Shown here piece after piece: positions 1 through 8,810 of a DNA stretch of 64,000 nt; positions within the stretch are counted from its first letter, which is position 1; each line of letters opens with the position of its first letter. The translations under genes were made by a program, and so were the position numbers. Source of the DNA: Nocardioides donggukensis (GTDB lineage Bacteria; Actinomycetota; Actinomycetes; Propionibacteriales; Nocardioidaceae); contig NZ_JACYXZ010000001.1 in NCBI RefSeq assembly GCF_014842875.1, positions 310,001 through 374,000 on the forward strand, in the 5' to 3' direction. The notes beneath the pieces are model-generated. The model saw only the letters and a list, made by a program, of their open reading frames with translations. It had not been told where the DNA came from and made no database searches.

Positions 1-485
1 TGTCCCTGGGCCGCGCACGGATGGAGGCGGTCACCGCCGCCCTGGGCAGGATCGCCTCGCTGCCGATCGGGCACTCGGGCGAGGCGACGGGGCTGGCCGG
101 CGTCGAGCCGGCGTTCCGCCAGGCCCTGCTGGCGCTGCGCTCCTGCGGGGGCCGGGCCGGCGTCGCGACGTTCGACGAGCGGCTCCCGGAGGCGCTGCTG
201 CTCGGGTCGCCCGATGTGGCCGGCCGGCTGCTCGACATCTGGCTGGGCGGCGTCCTGGCCCTCCCCGACGCCGAGAGCCGGCCGCTCCTGGAGACCCTCG
301 AGCACTGGGTCGCGACCGGCGGGTCGACCACCCGCACCGCGAGCCGGACCCACTGCCACCGGAACACGGTCATCAACCGGTTGCGACGGGTCGCGGAGCT
401 CACCGGCCGCGACCTCTCCGAGGCGGCTCCGCCGTTGGAGCTGGCGCTGGCGCTGCGGGTCCTGAGGGTGGCGCCGCCCTCCTGA
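1..485 (+). CDS. PucR-family transcriptional regulator, C-terminal part (truncated by window edge)
   Basis: The reading frame is open from the first bases, so the gene starts upstream of the window and only about 160 residues are visible. The last ~50 residues contain the PucR C-terminal helix-turn-helix: a threonine-rich turn, then the family signature CHRNTVINRLRRV and a terminal helix ending ELALALRVL. PucR-type regulators commonly control purine or aromatic catabolism. The next genes, on the same strand, encode a molybdopterin hydroxylase, so local control of that pair is plausible but inferred. The ligand-sensing N-terminus is not visible. Confidence 0.8.
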   Translation, partial: SLGRARMEAVTAALGRIASLPIGHSGEATGLAGVEPAFRQALLALRSCGGRAGVATFDERLPEALLLGSPDVAGRLLDIWLGGVLALPDAESRPLLETLEHWVATGGSTTRTASRTHCHRNTVINRLRRVAELTGRDLSEAAPPLELALALRVLRVAPPS

Positions 486-550
486 GGCGTTGTGCACTCT
501 GCCCATTCCGGCGAGGTGGATGGTGGGCACCGCGGGCATGGCGGGCGCAG

Positions 551-608
551 GTGACGCGTGTCACGGTGAGTCGCGGGGGAGGCAGCATCCCGGACCCTCC
601 GGTCCGGG
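551..608 (+). promoter_or_regulatory. Palindrome and hairpin upstream of the iorB-like gene
   Basis: Two structures lie in the 150-bp gap before the hydroxylase gene. The first is the inverted repeat GTGAC-GCGT-GTCAC (551-564), a possible operator. The second is an 8-bp perfect stem CCCGGACC/GGTCCGGG with a CTCC loop (589-608), about 28 nt before the start codon and just upstream of the GAGGAG ribosome binding site. The link to the upstream PucR-like regulator is inference only. Confidence 0.35.
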
Positions 609-635
609 CCGACGGCACCTTGAGGAGTTTCCCGC

Positions 636-3026
636 ATGGCCGCGATCCCCCGGCACGACCAGCAGGACCAGCCCGACCAGACCCTCGGCGGCCACGACCG
701 GCCGGACCCGGTCGGACCGCTCCCGACCGGAGGTCCCCACTCGGTGGGCCGGCGCCGCTTCCTCGGCTACGTCCTCGGCGGCGCGACGCTGATGGCCGCC
801 GCGGATCTGGGCATGCTCGCCGAGCCGGCCGCCGCCGCGGTCCCAACGCTGCCGCAGCCGGCCGAGCTGTACGACCTCAACGACGCGCTGACCGACTCGT
901 GCCGGCCGACGGCGAACCTGATCACGGTGACCGTGAACGAGGACGGCACCGCCTCCTTCGCGCTGCCCCGCTCCGAGAACGGGCAGGGGGTCACCACCTC
1001 GACCGCGATGATCATCGCCGAGGAGCTCGACCTGCCGCTGTCGAAGGTGGAGGTGACGCTCGCCCCGGCCCGTCCCGAGCTGCTGCTCAACCAGCTCACC
1101 GGTGCCTCCAACACCACCATCTCGACGTACACGCCCATCCGGGTGGCGGCGGCGATCGCGAAGATGGCGCTGCTCGAGGCGGCCGCCATCCAGCTCGGCG
1201 ACACCGTCGAGCTGCTGAAGTCCAAGGACGGCGTCATCACCGCCCCCGACGGCTCGTCGGTGACCTACGGCGAGCTGGCGACCAAGGCCGCCAGCCTGGT
1301 CGACCGTGAGGTCGAGGTCGAGCTCAAGTCCACCGACGAGTTCACCGTGGTCGGCACCCCGCGCAACCGGGTGGACGCGCTCGCGGCGGTGACCGGCGCC
1401 AAGGAGTTCGCGACCGACCTCGACGTGCCCGGCGCCCTGCCCACGATGCTCTGCCGGCCGCCGACGCTCAACGGGACCCCGAAGAGGGTGCTCAACCAGC
1501 AGCAGGTCGAGGGCATGCCGGGCGTCCGCAACGTCGCCCTGGTCGACACCGGCGTCGCGGTGCGCGCGCTCACGTTCGGCCAGTGCATCGACGCGGTCCG
1601 TGCCCTCGACGTCGAGTGGAACGACGGACCCGTGGCCGGGATGGACGACGAGGACATCCTCGCCAACCTGCGGAAGGCCGAGGTGCCGCTGCCGTCCCTG
1701 GGCCTGAACCCGCTGGCGAAGACGATCGAGGCCGACTTCGCGTTCTACTTCCGCAGCAACTCACCCATGGACACCAACTCCGCGGTCGCGGACGTCCGGT
1801 CCGACCGGGCCACGGTGTGGGCCGGCCTGAAGTCCCCGATCGTCGCCCAGCAGCGGATCGCCGAGGCCCTGGGGATGGCCGAGGGGCAGGTCACCGTGAA
1901 CGTCGTCCAGGGCGGCGGATCGTTCGGCCGCCGGCTCTTCTTCGACGGCGCGCTGGAGGCCGCCAAGGTCTCCCAGGCCATGGGCGAGCCGGTCAAGCTG
2001 ATGTGGCACCGGGCCGACGACGCGCGGGCGGGGCGCACCCACCCCATGTGCACCAGCCGGATCCGGGCGACGTACCTGGCCGGGCAGGTGCTCTCGTTCC
2101 AGCAGTCGCACACGAGCGTCGAGACCGACTACCGGCACGGCCTCGGTGAGGTGCTGACCGCGCGGGCCGCGGACCTGCCCGCGGGGCTGGGCAACCAGGG
2201 CTTCGCCCAGACCGTCTTCGGGCTCACCCAGGAGATCCCCTACGACTTCGGGGTGGTGACGCAGACCCTCGTGGAGGCCGACGAGCGCTTCAACACCGGG
2301 AGCATGCGCAACATCTACTCCCCGGACGTGCGGGTGGCCGCCGAGCTGGTCATCGACCAGCTGGCCGCGGCGATGAGGAAGGACCCCTACCGGTTCCGCC
2401 AGGAGTTCATCCGCAACGAGCGGGTCAGGGCCGTGCTCGACAAGGTGGCCACGGTGGGGAACTGGGGCCGGTCGATGCCGGCCGGCACCGCCCAGGGGAT
2501 CGCGATCCACAAGGAGTACAAGGGCGCCAGCGCCTGCCTCGTGGAGCTCGACGCCCGGCCGGGGACCGTCGACCGGGACATCCGGGACGCCGTCACCGGG
2601 CCCCGGGTCACCAAGGTCGTCTTCGCGATCGACGTGGGGCTGGCCATCAACCCCCGCGGCCTGGAGGCGCAGATGCAGGGCGGCATCAACGACGGCATCG
2701 CCCTCGCGCTGACCTCGAGCCTGCACCTGCGGGACGGGCACTTCCTCGAGGGCAGCTGGGACAACTACTTCTACACCCGGCAGTGGAACACCCCACCCGA
2801 GGTCGAGGTGATCGTGATGCCGTCGGAGTCCGGGCAGCCCGGCGGCGCCGGGGAGGCCGGCGTGGCTGCGGCGAACGCGGCCGTCGCCTGTGCGTTCGCC
2901 CGCGCGACGCGCACCAACCCGACGTACTTCCCGATCAACCACAAGGACCCGTTGGCCTTCACTCCCAAGCCGTTCAGCCCGCCCATCCCGCAGTCGCCCG
3001 TCAACGGCCTGCGCTTCACCTACTGA
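636..3026 (+). CDS. Tat-exported xanthine-dehydrogenase-family molybdopterin-binding subunit (isoquinoline 1-oxidoreductase beta-like)
   Basis: Large catalytic subunit of a two-subunit molybdenum hydroxylase of the IorB type, which hydroxylates N-heterocycles or oxidises aldehydes using water. A twin-arginine signal (RRRFLGYVLGG, residues 39-49) followed by an Ala-rich segment predicts export as a folded cofactor-loaded protein. Cofactor-binding stretches are visible, including QGGGSFGRR, and near the C-terminus GGAGEAGVAAAN carries the conserved Glu that acts as catalytic base. The length (796 aa) fits the family. A GAGGAG ribosome binding site precedes the ATG. The 2Fe-2S partner follows 18 bp downstream, the reverse of the usual iorA-iorB order. 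The substrate cannot be told from sequence. Confidence 0.88.
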   Translation: MAAIPRHDQQDQPDQTLGGHDRPDPVGPLPTGGPHSVGRRRFLGYVLGGATLMAAADLGMLAEPAAAAVPTLPQPAELYDLNDALTDSCRPTANLITVTVNEDGTASFALPRSENGQGVTTSTAMIIAEELDLPLSKVEVTLAPARPELLLNQLTGASNTTISTYTPIRVAAAIAKMALLEAAAIQLGDTVELLKSKDGVITAPDGSSVTYGELATKAASLVDREVEVELKSTDEFTVVGTPRNRVDALAAVTGAKEFATDLDVPGALPTMLCRPPTLNGTPKRVLNQQQVEGMPGVRNVALVDTGVAVRALTFGQCIDAVRALDVEWNDGPVAGMDDEDILANLRKAEVPLPSLGLNPLAKTIEADFAFYFRSNSPMDTNSAVADVRSDRATVWAGLKSPIVAQQRIAEALGMAEGQVTVNVVQGGGSFGRRLFFDGALEAAKVSQAMGEPVKLMWHRADDARAGRTHPMCTSRIRATYLAGQVLSFQQSHTSVETDYRHGLGEVLTARAADLPAGLGNQGFAQTVFGLTQEIPYDFGVVTQTLVEADERFNTGSMRNIYSPDVRVAAELVIDQLAAAMRKDPYRFRQEFIRNERVRAVLDKVATVGNWGRSMPAGTAQGIAIHKEYKGASACLVELDARPGTVDRDIRDAVTGPRVTKVVFAIDVGLAINPRGLEAQMQGGINDGIALALTSSLHLRDGHFLEGSWDNYFYTRQWNTPPEVEVIVMPSESGQPGGAGEAGVAAANAAVACAFARATRTNPTYFPINHKDPLAFTPKPFSPPIPQSPVNGLRFTY

Positions 3027-3044
3027 GCCCCGGGAGACCGAGCC

Positions 3045-3539
3045 ATGCCTCGTCAGACATTCAAGCTCAACGGCCAGACCGTCACCGTGGACGTGCCGGA
3101 CAACGTGCGGCTCCTGTGGGTGCTGCGCGACCTGCTCGGCGTGAAGGGGCCGAAGTACGGCTGCGGCATCAACGTGTGCAAGGCCTGCACCTCGCACATC
3201 AACGGCAAGGCGTTCAACCCGTGCGCGGTGCCGGTCGGGGAGATCGGCCGCGGTGACGAGATCACCACGATCGAGGGCCTGCCGGACACCCTTCCCGCCA
3301 AGAAGCGCGGCCCGAACGGCCTGCACCCGATGCAGGAGGCCTGGCTGGACCGGGACGTCGCCCAGTGCGGCTACTGCCAGCCCGGCCAGATCATGGCCGC
3401 GGTCGCGCTGGTCCGGAAGGTACGCCGCGAGGGCCGCGCCCTCTCCGCCTCCGACCTCGACACGATCCGCAACATCTGCCGCTGCGGCACCTACACCCGG
3501 ATCCGCGAGGCCATCGCCGAAGGCTCCCGCACCATGTGA
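3045..3539 (+). CDS. (2Fe-2S)-binding subunit of the molybdenum hydroxylase (IorA-like)
   Basis: Small electron-transfer subunit carrying two 2Fe-2S clusters. The N-terminal plant-ferredoxin-type cluster is CGINVCKAC plus a downstream Cys in NPCAVP. The Gly normally between the second and third cysteines is Lys here. The C-terminal helical domain carries the second cluster as QCGYCQPG and ICRCGTY. At 164 aa it has the normal length for this family and no signal peptide, so it would be co-exported with the Tat-bearing partner encoded just upstream. It ends 9 bp before a long palindromic repeat. Confidence 0.9.
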   Translation: MPRQTFKLNGQTVTVDVPDNVRLLWVLRDLLGVKGPKYGCGINVCKACTSHINGKAFNPCAVPVGEIGRGDEITTIEGLPDTLPAKKRGPNGLHPMQEAWLDRDVAQCGYCQPGQIMAAVALVRKVRREGRALSASDLDTIRNICRCGTYTRIREAIAEGSRTM

Positions 3540-3547
3540 CCCACCCC

Positions 3548-3612
3548 CGATAGTCCACGAAGTTCGAGTCGTCGTACGCCACGGATCACGACTCGAACTT
3601 CGTGGACTATCG
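3548..3612. repeat. Palindromic element, copy 1
   Basis: Perfect 25-bp inverted repeat (3548-3572 and 3588-3612) around a 15-nt spacer. Each arm contains TAGTCCACGAAGTTCGAGTC, and inside it the self-complementary CGAA-G-TTCG. It lies between convergent genes: 9 bp after the 2Fe-2S subunit stop and 35 bp before the sensor-kinase stop on the other strand. Related copies are at 26190-26252 and 27401-27463. There is no T-tract, so a terminator role is only possible; a REP-like dispersed element is an alternative. Confidence 0.9.
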
Positions 3613-3646
3613 CCCACCGGCCGGTGAGGTCAGCGGGCGGGTGAGG

Positions 3647-5494
3647 TCAGCAGGCGGGGAGGGTGACCCGGAAGCGGCTGCCGCGGCCGAGCTCGGAGGA
3701 GACGTCGATGCTTCCGCCGTGCCGCTCCACGATCCGAGCGACGATCGCGAGTCCGAGGCCGGTGCCGACCTGCTTCTCTGCGGCCGGGTCGCTGGAGCGG
3801 AAGAACTCGGTCCACAGGTGCTCCTGCTCCTCGGGCGCGATGCCGATGCCCTGGTCCTCGCAGACCAAGGTCACCGTGTCCGGTTCCGGTCCGTGGTCGA
3901 GGGTCAGGGTGATCGTGCCCCCGTCGGGGGAGTACTTCACCGCGTTGCCCAGCAGGTTGGCGCAGATCCGCTCGAGGTCGGTGGGGTCGCCACTCGTGCA
4001 CACAGGTGTATCGGGGGCGACGACGACGATCTCCAGGCCCCCGACAGTGGCCTGCACCGACAGCAGCTCCACGGCATCCTCGACCACCTCGCGCAGGTCC
4101 ACCGGCTCGCGCTGGGCGCGTCGCCCGGGGTCCGAGCTGCGGGCCAGCAGCAGCAGGTCGTCGACCAGGCGCCGGATCCGGAGCGTGTTGCGGTGCACCG
4201 CGGCGATCGACGGGCCGGCCTCGCCGACGTCGGCGCCCTCGAGCAGCTCGAGGTGGCCCACGATGCCGGTCAGCGGGTTCTTCAGCTCGTGCGAGACGGT
4301 GGCCAGCAGCTGGCTCTTGTAGCCGTCGAGGGCCTTCAGCTCCTCGCTGAGCCGTCGCTCCTGCTCGAACAGCCGGGCGTTGAGGAGGGCCCGCCCGAGG
4401 TCGTGCCCGATCTCCAGCGCCGCGGCGCACTCGACGTCGCTCCACGCCGGGTCGCCGTCGCGGCGGGCCAGCACCAGGTTGCCCAGGCACTCCGGGCCAG
4501 CACCGAGCGGCACGAACATGACCGAGCTCAGCCCGAGCCCGGACAGGAAGGCCTGGATCCGGGCGTGCTGCTCCACGGTGACCAGGCTCGTCGGTGCCCG
4601 GCTGGGGGAGACGATGCCGACCCGCTGCTCCTGCCAGCCTCGCCGGGCCGCGGCGACGGCGATCCGGGAGAGGTCCTCGTCCAGGTGGACCTCCATCCCG
4701 ACCGGGGTGTGCAGGGCCGCCGGCCCGTCGCCGAAGTCGTCCAGGGCCTGGATCCACATCCCGCGCGCGTCGAAGGTGCGCCGGAGCTGCTCCTCGCACT
4801 CGGCGACGATCCGCGCCGGCGTGAACTGGGAGCTGGCGGCACGGACCACCTCCCGCGCCGCGTCGGCCAGCCGGACCCGCTCGGTGAGCCGATCCCGCTG
4901 CAGCAGCGCGTCCACGGCGCGGGCGCACTGGACGACGTACCGCGCGAGCTCGCGCCGTCGCTCCGGGCCGGGTCGCAGGCCGTCGGTGGGCAGGTCGACG
5001 CACAGGCTGCCGATGACCTTGCCGGACTCGCCGTGCAGCGGAGCGAACAGCAGGTCGAGCGGGTGCCAGGCGTTCGGCCCGGCCACCGGGACCAGGTCGG
5101 GGACCCACCCGAGGTCGTCCTCCTCCGGCGCGAGCCGGTCGTGGGAGACGAACCGCAGCGACCCCCAGTCCTCGGCCAGCGCGAGGTCGTGCTCGAAGGA
5201 CGACCGGGGGCGGAAGGTCCCGAGCAGCTGGGCGGAGGCCTCCGGGCTGCCGGCCACGGCCACCGTCTCGAACTCGTCGGTGCTGCGCAGCACCTGGATC
5301 GTGGCGACCGCGAACCCGACCCGGCTGGTCACCCCCTCGGCGAGCATCTGCAGCGCGTCCTGCAGGACGCCCGAGGACCATCCGCGCGCGAGCAGGCCCT
5401 CCACCTGACCCCAGGTGGCGCCTCTGAGTCCTGGCTCCAACGTCATGCCCGCGATGTGCTTTCCTCCCGCTACCGAGGGACAGGCTACGGCCAC
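3647..5494 (-). CDS. GAF-domain sensor histidine kinase
   Basis: Soluble sensor kinase with no predicted membrane segment. Two GAF-like regions (about residues 40-180 and 215-350) precede a HisKA dimerisation domain with the phospho-acceptor box ATVSHELKNPLTG. The HATPase domain follows: N-box LLGNAVKYSPDGG, G1 DQGIGI and G2 GTGLGLAI. The C-terminus ends normally after GRGSRFRVTLPAC. The GTG start at 5494 follows a G-rich stretch; an ATG at 5446 with an upstream GGAGG is an alternative that would shorten it by 16 aa. No response regulator is adjacent, so its partner and signal are unknown. Confidence 0.88.
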   Translation of the reverse strand: MAVACPSVAGGKHIAGMTLEPGLRGATWGQVEGLLARGWSSGVLQDALQMLAEGVTSRVGFAVATIQVLRSTDEFETVAVAGSPEASAQLLGTFRPRSSFEHDLALAEDWGSLRFVSHDRLAPEEDDLGWVPDLVPVAGPNAWHPLDLLFAPLHGESGKVIGSLCVDLPTDGLRPGPERRRELARYVVQCARAVDALLQRDRLTERVRLADAAREVVRAASSQFTPARIVAECEEQLRRTFDARGMWIQALDDFGDGPAALHTPVGMEVHLDEDLSRIAVAAARRGWQEQRVGIVSPSRAPTSLVTVEQHARIQAFLSGLGLSSVMFVPLGAGPECLGNLVLARRDGDPAWSDVECAAALEIGHDLGRALLNARLFEQERRLSEELKALDGYKSQLLATVSHELKNPLTGIVGHLELLEGADVGEAGPSIAAVHRNTLRIRRLVDDLLLLARSSDPGRRAQREPVDLREVVEDAVELLSVQATVGGLEIVVVAPDTPVCTSGDPTDLERICANLLGNAVKYSPDGGTITLTLDHGPEPDTVTLVCEDQGIGIAPEEQEHLWTEFFRSSDPAAEKQVGTGLGLAIVARIVERHGGSIDVSSELGRGSRFRVTLPAC

Positions 5495-5568
5495 GGCGCC
5501 CCCCGTGGGTGCGGTTCCCGGGGGAGGCCCGTTTCCGTGCCGAGGTCCGGGTGCGACCGGGGAGCCTC

Positions 5569-5583
5569 TAGACTCGCCGCGTG
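5569..5583 (+). promoter_or_regulatory. Leaderless promoter -10 of purF
   Basis: TAGACT (5569-5574) is followed by exactly 6 nt and then the GTG start. No Shine-Dalgarno sequence is present. Transcription would begin at or next to the start codon. Confidence 0.5.
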
Positions 5584-7149
5584 CCCCTGCCCAGCAATCG
5601 CCGCAAGGGTGGCGACGGTCGTCTGACGGCCTCGCTCGACCCCCAGGACACCGGGCCGCAGGACGCCTGCGGCGTCTTCGGTGTCTGGGCTCCCGGCGAG
5701 GAGGTCGCCAAGCTCACCTACTACGGCCTCTACGCGCTGCAGCACCGTGGCCAGGAGTCCGCGGGCATCGCGGTCAGCAACGGCCGGCAGATCCTGGTCT
5801 ACAAGGACATGGGACTGGTCTCGCAGGTCTTCGACGAGTCCACCCTGGCGGCGCTCCAGGGGCACCTGGCCATCGGTCACGCCCGCTACTCGACCACCGG
5901 GGCCAGCACCTGGGATAACGCCCAGCCGACGTTCCACCCCACGAGGCACGGCTCGATCGCGCTCGCGCACAACGGCAACCTCACCAACACCGCCGAGCTG
6001 GCGACCATGGTGGACGACCTGTCGGTGCTGACCGGTGAGCTCGACCTGCAGGTCCGCAAGCCGGCGCTGGCCACCAACGACACCAGCGTGGTCACCGCGC
6101 TCCTGGCCCACCACCCCGACAGCACCGTCGAGGAGAAGGCGATGGAGCTGCTGCCGCAGGTGCGCGGCGCCTTCTCGTTCGTGTGGATGGACGAGCACAC
6201 GCTGTACGCCGCCCGGGACCCGCAGGGCATCCGCCCGCTGGTGCTCGGCCGGCTCGAGCGGGGCTGGGTGATCGCCTCGGAGACCGCGGCGCTGGACATC
6301 GTCGGCGCGTCGTTCATCCGCGAGATCGAGCCCGGCGAGATGGTCGCGGTCGACGGCGACGGGCTGCGCAGCCGGCGCTTCGCCGAGGCCGCCCCCAAGC
6401 ACTGCCTCTTCGAGTTCGTCTACCTCGCCCGCCCCGACACCCGGATGTCCGGCCAGCGCGTGCACAGCGTCCGGCTCGAGATCGGGCGCCGGCTGGCCCG
6501 CGACTTCCCCGCCGAGGCCGACCTGGTCATCCCGGTGCCCGAGTCCGGCACCCCCGCCGCGATCGGGTACGCCGAGGAGTCGGGCATCCCCTACGGCATG
6601 GGGCTGGTGAAGAACTCCTACGTCGGCCGCACCTTCATCCAGCCCAGCCAGACCATCCGTCAGCTCGGGATCCGCCTGAAGCTGAACCCGCTGCGCGACG
6701 TCATCGAGGGCAAGCGGCTGGTCGTCGTCGACGACTCGATCGTCCGCGGCAACACCCAGCGCGCGCTGGTACGGATGCTGCGCGAGGCCGGAGCCCGCGA
6801 GGTGCACGTGCGGATCTCCTCCCCGCCGGTGAAGTGGCCCTGCTTCTACGGCATCGACTTCGCCTCCCGCGCCGAGCTGGTCGCCAACGGGCTCGCGGTG
6901 GACGAGATCTGCCGCTCCATCGGCGCGGACTCGCTCGCCTACATCTCGCTGGAGGAGCTGGTGGAGGCGACCGAGGTGCCCATGGACGACCTCTGTCGGG
7001 CGTGCTTCGACGGGGTCTACCCGGTGCCGCTCCCCGAGCCGGAGCTGCTCGGCAAGAACCTCCTCGAGCCCCCGCTGCCCCTCGACGTCGACGGGCTCGC
7101 CACGTCCTTCGCCGGCGGCGGGGCGACCGACGCCCTCGACCGGCCCTGA
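5581..7149 (+). CDS. purF: Amidophosphoribosyltransferase
   Basis: First committed enzyme of de novo purine synthesis: PRPP plus glutamine gives phosphoribosylamine. The N-terminal glutaminase nucleophile is Cys30 in QDACGVFGVW; the preceding ~29 residues look like the propeptide removed in the B. subtilis-type enzyme. The PRPP-binding loop is VVVDDSIVRGN. Cysteines in KHCLFEF, CFYGIDF and LCRACFDG fit the structural 4Fe-4S cluster of this class. At 522 aa it is full length. It starts with GTG behind a leaderless-type promoter and is followed 20 bp downstream by purM, the classical actinobacterial purF-purM pair. Confidence 0.96.
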   Translation: MPLPSNRRKGGDGRLTASLDPQDTGPQDACGVFGVWAPGEEVAKLTYYGLYALQHRGQESAGIAVSNGRQILVYKDMGLVSQVFDESTLAALQGHLAIGHARYSTTGASTWDNAQPTFHPTRHGSIALAHNGNLTNTAELATMVDDLSVLTGELDLQVRKPALATNDTSVVTALLAHHPDSTVEEKAMELLPQVRGAFSFVWMDEHTLYAARDPQGIRPLVLGRLERGWVIASETAALDIVGASFIREIEPGEMVAVDGDGLRSRRFAEAAPKHCLFEFVYLARPDTRMSGQRVHSVRLEIGRRLARDFPAEADLVIPVPESGTPAAIGYAEESGIPYGMGLVKNSYVGRTFIQPSQTIRQLGIRLKLNPLRDVIEGKRLVVVDDSIVRGNTQRALVRMLREAGAREVHVRISSPPVKWPCFYGIDFASRAELVANGLAVDEICRSIGADSLAYISLEELVEATEVPMDDLCRACFDGVYPVPLPEPELLGKNLLEPPLPLDVDGLATSFAGGGATDALDRP

Positions 7150-7169
7150 CCCCCGCCCCAGGAGAACCC

Positions 7170-8237
7170 GTGACACAGCCGCCCTCCCCGGGGAACACCT
7201 ACGCCGCCTCCGGCGTCTCGATCGAGGCGGGCGACCGCGCGATCGAGCTGATGAAGGGGTACGTCGAGTCGGCGCGGCGGCCCGAGATGATCGGCGGCAT
7301 CGGCGGCTTCGCCGGGCTGTTCGACGCCAGCGCGCTGAAGGCCTACACCCGGCCCCTGCTCGCCAGCAGCGCCGACGGCGTCGGCACGAAGGTCGCGATC
7401 GCCCAGGCCATGGACAAGCACGACACGATCGGCTTCGACCTGGTCGGCATGCTCGTCGACGACCTGGTCGTCTGCGGCGCGGAGCCGTGGTTCCTCACCG
7501 ACTACATCGCCACCGGCCGCGTCGTACCCGAGCGGGTTGCCGCGATCGTCAAGGGGATCGCCGAGGCCTGCGTGGAGGCCGGCTGCGCGCTCATCGGCGG
7601 CGAGACGGCCGAGCACCCGGGGCTGCTGGAGCCCGACGAGTACGACGTCGCCGGGTCGACGACGGGCGTGGTCGAGGCCGAGCGGCTGCTCGGCCCGGGC
7701 CGGGTCCGGCCGGGGGACGTGGTGGTCGCGATGCGGGCCAGCGGCCTGCACTCCAACGGGTACTCGCTGGTCCGCCACGTGCTGCTCGGGTCGGCCGGCT
7801 GGCAGCTCGACCGGCACGTCGACGAGCTGGGCCGGACACTCGGGGAGGAGCTCCTGGAGCCGACCCGCATCTACGCCAAGGCCTGCCTGGCGCTGGCCGG
7901 GGAGACCGCGACGCACGCCATGTCGCACATCACCGGTGGTGGTCTCGCGGCCAACCTGGCGCGGGTGATGCCCGAGGAGCTGAGCGCGACGCTGGACCGG
8001 TCGACGTGGACGCCGCAGCCGGTCTTCGACCTGGTCCGTCGGGTCGGCCAGGTGCCGCAGCCCGACCTCGAGCAGACCCTGAACTGCGGGGTGGGCATGG
8101 TCGCGCTGGTCGCGCCCGACGACGCCGACGACGCGATCCGGGTGCTCGACCGGCACGGGGTCTCGGCGTGGGTGGCGGGTGGCGTCGCGGCCGGGGACGG
8201 CAGCGTCCACCTGGTCGGCCAGCACCCCGGCTGGTGA
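7170..8237 (+). CDS. purM: Phosphoribosylformylglycinamidine cyclo-ligase (AIR synthetase)
   Basis: Fifth step of purine synthesis: ATP-dependent closure of FGAM to aminoimidazole ribonucleotide. Family features read directly: SADGVGTKVAIAQAM near residue 70, GFDLVGMLVDDLVVCGAEP, and the nucleotide-binding HSNGYSLVR and HITGGGLAANL stretches. The GTG start at 7170 is set by a GGAGA ribosome binding site 5 nt upstream and yields 355 aa, the usual length. It sits directly after purF and is probably co-transcribed with it. Confidence 0.95.
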   Translation: MTQPPSPGNTYAASGVSIEAGDRAIELMKGYVESARRPEMIGGIGGFAGLFDASALKAYTRPLLASSADGVGTKVAIAQAMDKHDTIGFDLVGMLVDDLVVCGAEPWFLTDYIATGRVVPERVAAIVKGIAEACVEAGCALIGGETAEHPGLLEPDEYDVAGSTTGVVEAERLLGPGRVRPGDVVVAMRASGLHSNGYSLVRHVLLGSAGWQLDRHVDELGRTLGEELLEPTRIYAKACLALAGETATHAMSHITGGGLAANLARVMPEELSATLDRSTWTPQPVFDLVRRVGQVPQPDLEQTLNCGVGMVALVAPDDADDAIRVLDRHGVSAWVAGGVAAGDGSVHLVGQHPGW

Positions 8238-8304
8238 CCCCCGGAGGTGCTCCGTGCGGCGCCGGGGTTTCGCCGGCAGCGGAATTGCCGACCCTCGGTG
8301 TGCG

Positions 8305-8330
8305 GGAACACCCAGGGAGCAGGTAGCGTT
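8305..8330 (+). promoter_or_regulatory. Possible ECF-sigma-type promoter of the DUF3073 gene
   Basis: GGAAC (8305-8309), an 18-nt spacer and GTT (8328-8330) match the GGAAT-N18-GTT layout of SigR/SigH/SigE-type promoters of actinobacteria. It lies 85 bp upstream of the GTG start. This is a short-motif match and could be chance. Confidence 0.25.
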
Positions 8331-8414
8331 GCCCCCACGAGAAATGGACCAAGTAGTCCGGGAGCCGCGGGTCAGACCGTGTGCCCCGGCCAAGCGCGCG
8401 AGGGGGTCGTTCCT

Positions 8415-8612
8415 GTGGGACGCGGCCGAGCAAAAGCCAAGCAGACGAAGGTCGCCCGCGACCTGAAGTACCGGACGCACGAGACGGACTTCGGGGCGCT
8501 GGCCAACGAGCTGCACGGGCAGAGTGGCAGCACCGACTCCCCGGAGTCGGGGTCGTCGGGCACCGACGACGCCGACGAGTGGTCGGGACACCCCGACTCC
8601 TCGCGCGACTGA
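8415..8612 (+). CDS. DUF3073 family small protein
   Basis: A 65-aa protein beginning GRGRAKAKQTKVARDLKY, the hallmark N-terminus of the actinobacterial DUF3073 family. The basic N-terminal half is followed by an acidic, Ser/Gly/Asp-rich tail. The GTG start at 8415 is chosen because the conserved block begins there and a G-rich ribosome binding site (AGGGGG) lies 9 nt upstream. Function is unknown. Its position right after purF-purM is common in actinobacteria. Confidence 0.85.
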   Translation: MGRGRAKAKQTKVARDLKYRTHETDFGALANELHGQSGSTDSPESGSSGTDDADEWSGHPDSSRD

Positions 8613-8675
8613 CGATCTGACGTCGGGCTGACGGGCTCGCGGCTCCGAGAGCCCCGGCCACGTCGCCAGCAGCGC

Positions 8676-8705
8676 ACCGTCCGACCGCCGCGGCGGCCGG
8701 ACGGT
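8676..8705. terminator. Hairpin terminator between convergent genes
   Basis: ACCGTCCG/CGGACGGT 8-bp stem enclosing a second CCGCC/GGCGG stem. It lies 63 bp after the DUF3073 stop and 105 bp before the valine dehydrogenase stop, so it could serve both strands. Confidence 0.6.
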
Positions 8706-8810
8706 TCTCGCGCGCCCGCTGTGTGCCCGATCGTGTGCGCCACGGGTGCCCGGACTCGGGTCATGCCCCGGCGGTGCGGCGGGACCGTGGCCCGGCGCAC
8801 GGCCGCGGCC

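Noticed and set aside
3602..5626. 674-aa plus-strand open frame
   Set aside because: It is antisense to the sensor kinase, with low-complexity Gly/Arg/Pro/His translation and no domain; a high-G+C shadow. Similar long antisense frames at 1761-3617, 5485-7176, 7017-8591, 10306-12540, 15235-16704, 22130-23992, 33449-35614 and 45532-47049 were rejected for the same reason.
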